Origin: Leisingera caerulea DSM 24564
Lineage (GTDB): Bacteria > Pseudomonadota > Alphaproteobacteria > Rhodobacterales > Rhodobacteraceae
DNA length: 64,000 nt
Direction: 5' to 3'
NCBI RefSeq assembly: GCF_000473325.1
Contig: NZ_AXBI01000001.1
Coordinates: 206,811-270,810, forward strand
Shown: one piece after another, positions 9,483 to 17,868 of the stretch
Position numbering within the stretch: the first letter of the stretch is position 1
Layout of the letters: every line of letters starts with the position of its first letter
Position numbers and translations under genes: made by a program
Notes under the pieces: model-generated
Told to the model about the DNA's origin: nothing
What the model saw: only the letters and a program-made list of their open reading frames with translations
The model's database searches: none

Positions 9483-10240
9483 TACACAGCCCCCGCGTCT
9501 TTGAGTTTTGCAACAAGCTCGTCGACCGAGCCCACGATTTCACCAGCTTTGCGGGCCTCGGGTTCGTCGGTCTTGACGATCTCAAGGCGCGGGGTGACAT
9601 CGACGCCGTAATCGGCCACGTTTTTCTCATCCAGCGGCTTTTTCTTGGCTTTCATGATGTTCGGCAGCGACGCATAGCGCGGCTCGTTCAGGCGCAGATC
9701 CACGGTGATGATCGACGGCATCTGGACTCTGATCGTCTGCAACCCGCCGTCGACCTCGCGGGAGACCAGCGCGTGATCGCCTTCGATGTCGAGCTTCGAG
9801 GCAAATGTGCCCTGCGACCAACCCAGCAGCGCCGACAGCATCTGGCCGGTCGCGTTCATGTCGTTGTCGATCGCCTGCTTGCCTGCCAGAACGATACCCG
9901 GTTGCTCTTCCTCGACGATCGCCCTGAGGATCTTGGCCACCGCCAGCGGTTCGATGTCGGTATGGATATCATCGGCGGCCACAACCAGGATGGCGCGGTC
10001 GGCACCCATTGCAAGCGCGGTGCGCAGCGTTTCCTGGGCTTGCTTGACCCCGATCGACACCGCGACCACTTCATCTGCCTTGCCGGCTTCCTTGAGGCGG
10101 ATCGCCTCTTCGACGGCAATTTCGTCAAAGGGGTTCATCGACATTTTTACATTGGCGAGATCGACACCGCTTCCATCCGCTTTGACGCGGACCTTCACGT
10201 TATAGTCGATCACGCGTTTGACAGGCACGAGCACCTTCAT
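9482..10240 (-). CDS. etfB: Electron transfer flavoprotein beta subunit
   Basis: 252 residues from ATG 10240 ([19 protein letters not shown]), the canonical family start; GGAG lies about 8 nt upstream. An in-frame ATG at 10246 and a TTG at 10255 also exist. AMP-site features are visible: [17 protein letters not shown], the AMGADRAI segment and [22 protein letters not shown]. It is the first gene of the etfBA pair. The 295 nt upstream hold the ruin of a glutaryl-CoA dehydrogenase gene rather than a normal promoter, so etfBA may still be transcribed from the CoA-ligase operon. Confidence 0.96.
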   Translation of the reverse strand: MKVLVPVKRVIDYNVKVRVKADGSGVDLANVKMSMNPFDEIAVEEAIRLKEAGKADEVVAVSIGVKQAQETLRTALAMGADRAILVVAADDIHTDIEPLAVAKILRAIVEEEQPGIVLAGKQAIDNDMNATGQMLSALLGWSQGTFASKLDIEGDHALVSREVDGGLQTIRVQMPSIITVDLRLNEPRYASLPNIMKAKKKPLDEKNVADYGVDVTPRLEIVKTDEPEARKAGEIVGSVDELVAKLKDAGAV

Positions 10241-10259
10241 GGGCATGGTCTCCAAGTTG

Positions 10260-10450
10260 TTGTTTGGAATTGATGAAACGACTGAAGGCCGGTGGTTGCG
10301 CGCCTGAGGAACAGCGCGTGGACATCGTGGGTGCCTTCATCTGGGTTCACGGTTTCAAGGCATCAGCAAATGCCGAATGACATGAAATTCTGCGGACATC
10401 GCGTTGCCGCCACGCGCCTCGGGTTTGGTCCAGGCAACGATAAGATCCGC
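10260..10450 (-). pseudogene. gcdH: Decayed C-terminal remnant of glutaryl-CoA dehydrogenase
   Basis: Reading the minus strand gives ARGGNAMSAEFHVIRHLLMP and then, after a +1/-1 frame change at about 10356, [20 protein letters not shown] followed by ATTGLQSFH. These are the last two conserved blocks of glutaryl-CoA dehydrogenase (GGNGISDEYHVIRH and [23 protein letters not shown] in the family). An upstream piece, CADLIVAWTK, resembles the middle of the same family, implying an internal deletion as well. The relic stands between the CoA ligase and etfB, on their strand, so the ancestral operon probably coded for glutaryl-CoA oxidation too. Confidence 0.75.
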
Positions 10451-10535
10451 GCAGGAGAAGGACCGTCGGCCGTCTTCTGGCAGCGGCTTTTATCCCGGCC
10501 GGGGCTGGAACCATTCATGTCATTTACCACCTGCG

Positions 10536-12071
10536 TTATCCCTCTGCCGTGGGTCGCGCCAGCTGGTCCGCGAAAACGGACAGCAGTTTGTGTTTCAGAA
10601 TCTTGCCTGTCGGCGCAGCCGGAAGCTGGGTTGTCAGGATGATGCGGGATGGCCGCTTGTAGCCAGTCAAACGATTGGCGGCAAAGGCGGCGAGCGCCTC
10701 CTGGTCCAGCGCCGCCGGATCAGCGCACTGAACAAAGGCGAGGATTTCCTCGTCGCCGTTGACGGAATTGCCGATCACGGCTGACTGGATCACGTCAGGG
10801 TGGTCGTTCAACGCGGCTTCGACCTCGGGCGGGTAGACGTTAAAGCCGCCGCGAATGATCAGTTCCTTGCAGCGTCCCACAACGTGCAGATTGCCCGCCT
10901 CGTCCATCTTTCCAAGATCACCGGTGCGCAGCCATCCGTCTGCGTCAATGGCGCGTGCGGTTTCCGCCGGGTTCCTAAAATATCCCTTCATGACCTGCGG
11001 GCCGCGGATCAGAATTTCACCGGCATCCGGATCGCCCTCCGCGCCGACCGAGGTGTCGAGCCGGATTTCAGTCTCCGGCAACGCAAAGCCCGCACTGATA
11101 TCAGGTGAACCGATGGGATTGCGGGTGCTGCAGACGCCAGCGGTGCTTTCTGTCAGTCCGTACCCGTTTTGCAGAGGCAGCCCGTAGAAGGCCTCGGCCT
11201 TGCGCTTCCATGCCGGATCAAGCGGGGCTGCGCCGGAGGAAACATAGCGCAATTTACTGTTTTCGAGCCGTGAAAGCCCCCGATCCTTGGCATATTGCAT
11301 CAGCAGGGCGTGCATCTGCGGCACCGCGGGCAGAACGGTGGCTTTGTCCATCAGCGCCGCGTACAGGGCGTCCGGACGAAAGCGGGGTTCAAGCTGGATC
11401 GTCGCCCCGATACCACAGGCGGCCATCAGCATAGAAGCAAGCCCGAAAACATGGGTCAACGGCAGCACGCCATAGATCCTGTCGTCCTGTCTCATGCCGC
11501 GCAGCTCAGCCGAGGCCCTGCCGGCAAAGCGCAGGTTGGCGTGAGTCAGCATCACCCCTTTGGGGTCGCCAGTGGTGCCGGTCGTGTAGAGCAGAACGGC
11601 GGTTTCGTTCGGGCCGCCCTCGACCATTTCCGGGGCGCTGGCACCGGTGACGGCGATGGCGAAACTCCGAAAAGAAGTTTCCTGCGTTTCCGCGCCTGCG
11701 GTCTCCGCATGTGCCGCCGCTTCTTTGGAGGCTTCGGTTGTGAAGACAGTCACGCGCGGCGTTGCATGCGCCATCACGCGGGCGACTTCGGTTGCGGTCA
11801 TCCGCGCGTTGATTGGCAGCGCGTAGGCCCCGACGATGCTGGCCGCAAAAATGAAGACCGCCGTCGTGATGCAGTTTTCAGCCACGATCGCGACGCGGTC
11901 GCCAGGCTGCACGCCCCGGTTTTGCAACAAGGTGGCGGCTTCGGCGATCGCCGCCTGGTATTCAGTGTATGTGACCTGGTGGCCGCTGCCATCTATGAGG
12001 GCAATCGCATCGGGATAGGCACGCGCGCTCTCCTCGACAAGATGATGAATCCGGAAGCTGTTTTCGGTCAT
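10536..12071 (-). CDS. AMP-forming acyl-CoA synthetase (class I adenylate-forming ligase)
   Basis: 511 residues. Signature motifs: the P-loop LLYTTGTTGDPKGVMLTH (A3), YGLTESTAG (A5), GWLRTGDLGKMDE (A7), GRCKELIIRGGFNVYPPEVE (A8) and the catalytic Lys in PTGKILKHKL (A10). It activates a carboxylic acid to its CoA thioester with ATP. Start ATG overlaps the stop of the upstream NPD gene by 4 nt. In this operon it is the equivalent of a PimA-type ligase that would activate the acid imported by the TRAP transporter; the acid itself is inferred from context only. Confidence 0.92.
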   Translation of the reverse strand: MTENSFRIHHLVEESARAYPDAIALIDGSGHQVTYTEYQAAIAEAATLLQNRGVQPGDRVAIVAENCITTAVFIFAASIVGAYALPINARMTATEVARVMAHATPRVTVFTTEASKEAAAHAETAGAETQETSFRSFAIAVTGASAPEMVEGGPNETAVLLYTTGTTGDPKGVMLTHANLRFAGRASAELRGMRQDDRIYGVLPLTHVFGLASMLMAACGIGATIQLEPRFRPDALYAALMDKATVLPAVPQMHALLMQYAKDRGLSRLENSKLRYVSSGAAPLDPAWKRKAEAFYGLPLQNGYGLTESTAGVCSTRNPIGSPDISAGFALPETEIRLDTSVGAEGDPDAGEILIRGPQVMKGYFRNPAETARAIDADGWLRTGDLGKMDEAGNLHVVGRCKELIIRGGFNVYPPEVEAALNDHPDVIQSAVIGNSVNGDEEILAFVQCADPAALDQEALAAFAANRLTGYKRPSRIILTTQLPAAPTGKILKHKLLSVFADQLARPTAEG

Positions 12072-13090
12072 GATGCCAGCACCTCTGCGCGTTGCGTTGC
12101 AAGGGATTGGGGGCGCAGGCGCGCCAGCGCGACACCTGCCTCTTGTTCCAGTTGGGCGACAATGTCTGCCAGCGGGGCGATGGAGTCGGTCAGGCCTAGG
12201 GCCTGTCCTGCGGACAACATCCCGCGCGATACGTCGCCGGTTTCATATGCCTTGCGGCCAATCGCGCCGGACACATAAGGCATCAGTTCGGCAATGCTGA
12301 TATCGGGATTATCTGCCTCAAGCTGCCGCACGATCTCGGTCGTTTCGTTGCTGAGCGTGCGCACCGTGTTGCGCACGCTGCTCATCGTCAATGTCGTGTC
12401 TCGTTCGTTGGCTGCCACCAAGGCCCGCTTGTATTGCGGGTGCGCCGAGATTTCCTCGGACACCAAAAAGCGCGTGCCGATCACGACGCCCGCAGCGCCG
12501 GAGGCCAGGGCCGAGACGATCTGGCTACCGGCACCGATGCCACCGCCGATCAGGAAAGGGATGTCGAGCTGACGTTCGGCCAGCGCCTGGTTGACCATGC
12601 TTCCGATCAGATCGAGCCCGGGGTGGCCGCCGCATTCCGCGCCGACGATGGAGACCATGTCGACCCCAACTTGCTGTGCCTTCACCGCGTAGCGCACGCT
12701 TGGCACCTTATGCAGAACTTGGATGCCAGCGTCCTTTAAGAACGGTAAGAAGGCTTCGGGATTGCGCCCCGAGGTTTCGACAAAACGCACGCCCTCATCC
12801 GCGATCAGGCGGAAAGTGTCCGCAATCCTTTCGCCTTCGACCAGTTTGGGCAGCATTGAGACATTCACACCAAACGGGCGATCACCGCAGAGCTTTCGGC
12901 ACTTCGCGATCTCGGCGCGCAGGTCGGCGGGCTCGGGAAAACTAGCCGCCGTGAGGAAGGACATGATACCGGCATTGACACCGGCAGCCACATAGGACGC
13001 ATCCGAGAGCCACATCAGGCCACCGGCGACAATGGGCAGACGGCATCCATAGGTCCGAGTAACGGCGGTGTCGAAGGTCGGATCTGTCAT
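12068..13090 (-). CDS. Nitronate monooxygenase / 2-nitropropane dioxygenase-like flavoprotein (NPD family)
   Basis: 340 residues of an FMN-binding TIM barrel: RLPIVAGGLMWLSD near the N-terminus, SFLTAASFPEPADL, GVDMVSIVGAECGGHPG (substrate/FMN loop with the family's G-x-E-x-GGH), IPFLIGGGIGAGSQIVSALASGAAGVVIGTRFL. Members include true nitronate monooxygenases and flavoenzymes of CoA-ester pathways (for example IpdC in steroid catabolism). Being locked between enoyl-CoA hydratase and CoA ligase with 4-nt overlaps on both sides, it is more likely to act on a CoA ester than on nitronates; that is inference. Confidence 0.85.
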   Translation of the reverse strand: MTDPTFDTAVTRTYGCRLPIVAGGLMWLSDASYVAAGVNAGIMSFLTAASFPEPADLRAEIAKCRKLCGDRPFGVNVSMLPKLVEGERIADTFRLIADEGVRFVETSGRNPEAFLPFLKDAGIQVLHKVPSVRYAVKAQQVGVDMVSIVGAECGGHPGLDLIGSMVNQALAERQLDIPFLIGGGIGAGSQIVSALASGAAGVVIGTRFLVSEEISAHPQYKRALVAANERDTTLTMSSVRNTVRTLSNETTEIVRQLEADNPDISIAELMPYVSGAIGRKAYETGDVSRGMLSAGQALGLTDSIAPLADIVAQLEQEAGVALARLRPQSLATQRAEVLAS

Positions 13091-13884
13091 GTGGTGCCTC
13101 GTGCTTTGGTAAAGTCAGGGCGGCGTTTTTCGAGGAACGCAGCAATGCCTTCGGCGGCTTCCGCGTCTGCAATGGCATCCGCCATTGCGTCGCGTTCAGC
13201 GTTCATCTGCTCCAAGCGGGATGACGTATGTGCGCTGTTGACCAGCGCTTTGATGCGGCCCTGGGCACCGGATGGCCCGGCGCCGAGCCTCTCGACCAGC
13301 GCAAGCGCGGCCGGGACAACGTTGCCCGCAGGTTCAATCTGCGAGATGGCCCCAAGGCTGAACAGGCGTTCTGCCGTCACCGGCTCCCCCAGCAAGGTCA
13401 TGCGCATCACCAACTCGCGTGGCAGGTGCGCGGCCAATGTGCTGGTCAGGCCACCATCGGGGACCAGTCCGGCCTTGACATAGGCGGCGGTGAATGTCGC
13501 ATCCCGGTCAGCCACGATCATGTCACAGGCAAAGGCAAGCGAAACACCGGCGCCAGCCGCGCCGCCCTCGACGGCGGCGATCACAGGTTTCGGGCAGTTC
13601 AGGACCGCGCGGATCACGTCGTGCAGTTCTTCAACCCGCGCGAGACGCTGATCTCGGGGCATCTCCCGGCGGGTTGCAAGCAGGCCGAGGTCGCCGCCGG
13701 CACAGAAATATCCGCCTTCTCCTCGCAGGACGACCGCGGTGATGCGGGGTTCTCTCGCCGCAAGGTCCAGTGCATCGCCCAAAACGCGATAGAGGTCCGG
13801 CGACAGCGCATTACGCTTCGAGGTGTTCGAATTGACGACAATCAGGTGATCACCGTGGTCTTCGCAACGGGCAAGCTCGTGCAT
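13087..13884 (-). CDS. Enoyl-CoA hydratase/isomerase family protein
   Basis: 265 residues, crotonase fold. Visible features: the oxyanion-hole segments VLRGEGGYFCAGGDLGLL (about 52-69) and AAVEGGAAGAGVSLAFACDMIVAD, and YVKAGLVPDGGLTSTLAAHL in the active-site region, where Asp rather than Glu follows LVP (hydratases usually carry Glu in one or both positions), so it could be an isomerase. It overlaps its upstream and downstream neighbours by 1 and 4 nt, so it is tightly coupled in the operon. Confidence 0.88.
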   Translation of the reverse strand: MHELARCEDHGDHLIVVNSNTSKRNALSPDLYRVLGDALDLAAREPRITAVVLRGEGGYFCAGGDLGLLATRREMPRDQRLARVEELHDVIRAVLNCPKPVIAAVEGGAAGAGVSLAFACDMIVADRDATFTAAYVKAGLVPDGGLTSTLAAHLPRELVMRMTLLGEPVTAERLFSLGAISQIEPAGNVVPAALALVERLGAGPSGAQGRIKALVNSAHTSSRLEQMNAERDAMADAIADAEAAEGIAAFLEKRRPDFTKARGTT

Positions 13885-14324
13885 CAGCCGTCACTCCCTT
13901 TTGGTGCGTCCAATTTGTCCGCTGGAACGCGCTTGAATACGCCTGTTGCCGTGGCGATCAGCCGACCCGACCCGTCCCGCAATTCGCCATCCACGAACAA
14001 TAATGAACGGCCACCACCCACGGCTTCACCGGTTGCGATCAGTTTTGATTTCTCGGTCGCAGCAGCGACGAACTGCGTGGTGAGCGAGACGGTCAGGAAC
14101 GGTGCGCGGCCGCTTGGGTCAACCGACAGGCTGGCGGTTGCGCCCATGGCGCTGTCCAGCATCGTCGTTACGATGCCACCGTGCAGGACATTGTGGCGAT
14201 TGAGGTGATGATCCGTCACCGACAGCGTGCAACGAGCACGCTTGTCGGGTTGTCCGACGTCAATGACATAGCCGATCAGCCGCTGCGTGCCGGTTTCGTC
14301 TTTTATCAGATCGCCCGCCGCCAT
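13884..14324 (-). CDS. PaaI-family hotdog thioesterase
   Basis: 146 residues with the family core HNVLHGGIVTTMLDSAMGATAS (about 46-67; His-Gly-Gly and the acidic residue of the active site) and FLTVSLTTQFVAAAT. Hotdog thioesterases of this type free CoA from dead-end acyl or aryl thioesters. It lies 3 nt after the small acyl-CoA dehydrogenase gene and overlaps the enoyl-CoA hydratase start, so a CoA-recycling role in the same pathway is likely. Confidence 0.88.
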   Translation of the reverse strand: MAAGDLIKDETGTQRLIGYVIDVGQPDKRARCTLSVTDHHLNRHNVLHGGIVTTMLDSAMGATASLSVDPSGRAPFLTVSLTTQFVAAATEKSKLIATGEAVGGGRSLLFVDGELRDGSGRLIATATGVFKRVPADKLDAPKGSDG

Positions 14325-14327
14325 GGA

Positions 14328-15461
14328 TCAAGCCACGGCCAGCGAGATAAAACGCTCGAGGTGATAGATTGCATCGCCAAACCGGTGATCGACCATGATC
14401 AGCCGCTTGGCGAGATGCCCCAACTCGTACTCGTCGGTCATGCCGATGCCGCCGTGCATCTGAATGCTCTCCTCGGTAACAAGTTTGGCGACATTGCCGA
14501 TCAGGTTCTTCGTTGCGCTCACATGCTTTTCGCGGATCTCCTCAGGGTGATCGATATGCCCGGCGAGGTTGATAACGGCCGAGCGCGCCTGTTCGATCTC
14601 GATCAGAACATCGGCCATCCGGTGTTGCAGCGCCTGGAACTTGCCAATCGGTTTTCCGAATTGCTTGCGGGTCTTGAGATAATCGGTGGTCAATTGCCGG
14701 ATGCTTTCCATCAGGCCAAGCGCCTCGGCGGAGATCGCCAGCGTGGCGCGCGCCTGAGCGTGGGTGATGGCCTCGAATGCACCGCCTTCGTCGCCCAGCA
14801 GGGCGTCACTGCCCAGTCGGACATCTTCCAACAGGAGTTCCGCGGCCTGCCCACCGGACACAAGCGGGTAGCTGCGCAGCGTCATGCCCGGGGTGGACGC
14901 AGATACCAGGAACAGGCTGATCCCGTCCCGATCTGCCGCGTCACCGGAGGTGCGGGCGCTGACAAGGATTTGATCGGCAGCGGGGGCATTGATCACCACG
15001 GCCTTGCGCCCGTTCAGGACAAACCCGTCGCCATCGCGGGTCGCCGAGGTTTCGACGCGCGACAGGTCATAGCGGCTCGCCGGTTCGCCATAGGCAAAGG
15101 CAAGCTGGACTGAACCGTCAATCACCGCGTCGATGACCGGTTTCTGCGCGTCGTTGCCCAGGGCTGCAATCAGGCCACCGCCGAGAATGGCTGTGTCAAT
15201 CAGCGGGTCAACCGCGCCAACCCGGCCAAGCTCTTCAAACACAACGGCAATGTCGAACCCGGACCCGGCAAAACCGCCGTCATCTTCGGCAAACAACGCA
15301 CCGATGACGCCCATTTCTGCAAGACCGGACCAGACATCGCGGGAATATCCGCGGTCACACTCTTTGAGTTCAGCCCGGATGGATGGCGTGTAGCTGTCCC
15401 GCAGATACCGGCGCAGACCGTCCTGAAGCATCTGGCGTTCTTCTGTCAGTTCAAAATTCAT
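14328..15461 (-). CDS. Acyl-CoA dehydrogenase, small-subunit type (pimeloyl-CoA dehydrogenase small-subunit-like)
   Basis: 377 residues with normal acyl-CoA dehydrogenase architecture (helical N domain with FAEDDGGFAGSGFDIAVVFEELGR, FAYGEPASRYDLS, QARATLAISAEALGLMESIRQLTTDYLKTRKQFGKPIGKFQALQHRMAD, SIQMHGGIGMTDEY). The C-terminal GG-S/T-x-E-I-Q box that carries the catalytic Glu is absent; the protein ends HRFGDAIYHLERFISLAVA. This fits the partner subunit of a two-gene dehydrogenase such as PimCD or the mycobacterial ChsE pairs. The gene directly follows the large subunit gene (9-nt gap). Confidence 0.88.
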   Translation of the reverse strand: MNFELTEERQMLQDGLRRYLRDSYTPSIRAELKECDRGYSRDVWSGLAEMGVIGALFAEDDGGFAGSGFDIAVVFEELGRVGAVDPLIDTAILGGGLIAALGNDAQKPVIDAVIDGSVQLAFAYGEPASRYDLSRVETSATRDGDGFVLNGRKAVVINAPAADQILVSARTSGDAADRDGISLFLVSASTPGMTLRSYPLVSGGQAAELLLEDVRLGSDALLGDEGGAFEAITHAQARATLAISAEALGLMESIRQLTTDYLKTRKQFGKPIGKFQALQHRMADVLIEIEQARSAVINLAGHIDHPEEIREKHVSATKNLIGNVAKLVTEESIQMHGGIGMTDEYELGHLAKRLIMVDHRFGDAIYHLERFISLAVA

Positions 15462-15470
15462 GGTCTGTCC

Positions 15471-16667
15471 TTACAGTTCCAGAAGGGCTTTGCTGAGGAT
15501 CGTGCGCTGGATCTCATTCGATCCGCCAAAGATCGACAGTTTTCGGTTGTTAAGGTACTGCGCGGTGGCGGCTTCGGCATAGTCGGGGCCCACGGGGCCA
15601 AGATTGCTGCCGTCTTCCAGCGCCTCCGAGGCGAAGGGCATTGCATAGGGCCCCACCGCTGACCGGGTGAGCGCGTTGATTTCCTGACGGATGACTGTGC
15701 CCTTGATCTTCAGTATCGAGCTTTCGGCACCGGGGGCCTGACCCGCCGCAGCTTTGGACACGACACGCAAGTTAGTCGTTGACATGGCCATGAGGTCGAT
15801 TTCGATCCGAGCGATCCGCGCCGCAAAATGCGGGTTCTCAATCAGTGGGCGCCCATTTGCCTGTTCGAGCCGGGCGATGCGCTTCAGGTTTGCCAGACCG
15901 GCATTTGCAAAACCCACGCCTGCAATATTGGTGCGTTCATGGGTCAGCAGGTACTTCGCATAGGTCCAGCCCTTGTTTTCCTCGCCCACACGGTTCTCGA
16001 CCGGAACCCGGACGTCATCGAAGAACACCTCGTTCACCTCGGGTTCACCGTCGATCAGCACGATCGGGCGCACTTTGACGCCGGGGCTGTTCATGTCGAT
16101 CAGCAGGAAAGAGATTCCCTCTTGCGGCTTGCCCTCTTTCGAGGTGCGCACGAGGCAGAAGATCTTGTTGGCGTGCTGGCCAAGAGTCGTCCAGGTCTTT
16201 TGCCCATTGACCAGGTAGTGATCGCCATCGCGTTCAGCAGTCGTGCGGACCGAGGCGAGGTCGGATCCTGCGCCGGGTTCGGAATACCCTTGGCACCACC
16301 AGTCCTCCCCACTCAGGATCCGTGGCAGATAGTAGTCCTGCTGTGCCTTGGAGCCGAATTTCTGCAACACCGGGCCAAGCATCCCAAGGCCGAAGGGAAC
16401 GATACGGGGCGCAGAGGCCCGGGTCATTTCATCCTCAAAAATATGGCGTTGGACCGCATCCCACCCGGCCCCGCCAAACGCCTTGGGCCAGTTTCCAGCA
16501 AGCCAGCCCCGTTTGTTGAGGATCGCGTGCCATTCCTCGTGATCCTGCTTGGTCAGGGTTTTTCCGAGCCTGACCTTGTTCACGAGCCGGGCAGGGAGCT
16601 CTTCGGCCAGATAGCTGCGCACTTCATCCCGGAACGCCTTCTGTTCGTGGGTATAATTCAGGTCCAT
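15471..16667 (-). CDS. Acyl-CoA dehydrogenase, large-subunit type (pimeloyl-CoA dehydrogenase large-subunit-like)
   Basis: 398 residues from ATG 16667 (MDLNYTHEQKAFRDEVRSYL), preceded by GAAGGATCG; an upstream in-frame start at 16718 would overlap the thiolase gene and lacks homology. FAD-site blocks: CQGYSEPGAGSDLASVRTTAERDGDHYLVNGQKTWTT split in residues 124-160, YAKYLLTHERTNIAGVG, and the C-terminal FGGSNEIQRTILSK with the likely catalytic Glu. Together with the partner lacking that Glu it probably forms a heteromeric dehydrogenase for a bulky or omega-carboxy acyl-CoA. Electrons would go to EtfAB. Confidence 0.9.
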   Translation of the reverse strand: MDLNYTHEQKAFRDEVRSYLAEELPARLVNKVRLGKTLTKQDHEEWHAILNKRGWLAGNWPKAFGGAGWDAVQRHIFEDEMTRASAPRIVPFGLGMLGPVLQKFGSKAQQDYYLPRILSGEDWWCQGYSEPGAGSDLASVRTTAERDGDHYLVNGQKTWTTLGQHANKIFCLVRTSKEGKPQEGISFLLIDMNSPGVKVRPIVLIDGEPEVNEVFFDDVRVPVENRVGEENKGWTYAKYLLTHERTNIAGVGFANAGLANLKRIARLEQANGRPLIENPHFAARIARIEIDLMAMSTTNLRVVSKAAAGQAPGAESSILKIKGTVIRQEINALTRSAVGPYAMPFASEALEDGSNLGPVGPDYAEAATAQYLNNRKLSIFGGSNEIQRTILSKALLEL

Positions 16668-16680
16668 CGGGCGATCCTTC

Positions 16681-17856
16681 TCAGTAGATTTCAAACAAGC
16701 CGGCGGCACCCTGGCCACCGCCGATACACATCGTCACGACGCCAAATTTCGCCCCGCGACGATGCCCTTCGACCATCAGATGTCCGGTCATCCGCGCACC
16801 GGTCATGCCGAACGGGTGACCCACAGCGATCGAGCCGCCATTGACGTTGCAGATGTCATTGTCGATGCCGAGCCTATCGCGGCAATAGAGCGCCTGGCTG
16901 GCAAAGGCTTCGTTCAGCTCCCAAAGGTCGATGTCGTCGATCTTGACGCCCTGACGTTCCAGCAGACGGGGCACCGCAAAGACCGGGCCGATGCCCATTT
17001 CGTCGGGCTCGCAGCCCGCAACTGCAAAGCCGCGGAACGCACCCAGAGGGGGCAGCCCAAGACGTTCGGCCTCTTTGGCGTCCATCATCACCAGCGCGGC
17101 GGCACCGTCGCTGAGCTGCGAAGCATTGCCGGCGGTGATGAACTCATCGGGTCCGCGCACGGGCTCCAGCTTCTGCAGTGCTTCCAGCGTTGTCGTGGGG
17201 CGGTTGCATCCATCGCGGGCAATGGTTGTTTCAACCTCTGAAACTTCGCCGGTTTCCTTGTCCTTCCGCGCCATGGTGACGGTGATCGGGGCGATCTCCT
17301 GATCGAAGCGGCCCGCCTCTTGCGCTGCTGCGGTGCGTTGCTGGCTCTGCAGGCCAAGCTCATCCTGCGCATCGCGGCTGATCCCGTATCGTCGGGCAAC
17401 GATGTCGGCGGTCTCGATCATCGTCATGTAAAGATCTGGCTTGTTCGCTTCGATCCAAGCCTCGCGTGAATGTCGGACCGGTGGTTGCACCATCGAAATG
17501 CTTTCAACACCGCCCACCAGAACGGCCTTGGCCCCCTCGTTGTTGATCAGATGGGCGCCCATTGCCACGGCTTGCAGGCCGCTGGCGCAGAAGCGGTTTA
17601 CGGTGGTCCCCGCGATGCTGACGGGCAGGCCTGCGCGGATCACGATCTGGCGTGCGATGTTGCCGCCGGTGACATATTCCGGATAGCCACACCCCCAGAC
17701 GCTGTCCTCAATCAGCGCCGGGTCTATCCCTGCGCGTTTCACGGCCTCCGCCGCGACGTGCCCGCCCAGGGTTGCGCCATGCGTGATGTTGAACGTGCCG
17801 CGTCCGGCTTTGCCGATGGGCGTACGGGCGATGGAAACGATAACGGCATTGGACAT
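16681..17856 (-). CDS. Acetyl-CoA acyltransferase (thiolase)
   Basis: 391 residues, full length. The nucleophile Cys90 lies in [15 protein letters not shown], His347 in [16 protein letters not shown] and the second catalytic Cys377 in [13 protein letters not shown]. It cleaves 3-ketoacyl-CoA with CoA to acetyl-CoA plus a shortened acyl-CoA. The order FadB-like protein, thiolase, large and small dehydrogenase, with a ligase further on, matches the gene content of pim operons, where this would be the PimB counterpart. Confidence 0.94.
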   Translation of the reverse strand: MSNAVIVSIARTPIGKAGRGTFNITHGATLGGHVAAEAVKRAGIDPALIEDSVWGCGYPEYVTGGNIARQIVIRAGLPVSIAGTTVNRFCASGLQAVAMGAHLINNEGAKAVLVGGVESISMVQPPVRHSREAWIEANKPDLYMTMIETADIVARRYGISRDAQDELGLQSQQRTAAAQEAGRFDQEIAPITVTMARKDKETGEVSEVETTIARDGCNRPTTTLEALQKLEPVRGPDEFITAGNASQLSDGAAALVMMDAKEAERLGLPPLGAFRGFAVAGCEPDEMGIGPVFAVPRLLERQGVKIDDIDLWELNEAFASQALYCRDRLGIDNDICNVNGGSIAVGHPFGMTGARMTGHLMVEGHRRGAKFGVVTMCIGGGQGAAGLFEIY

Positions 17857-17868
17857 GTTGGGTTCCTT

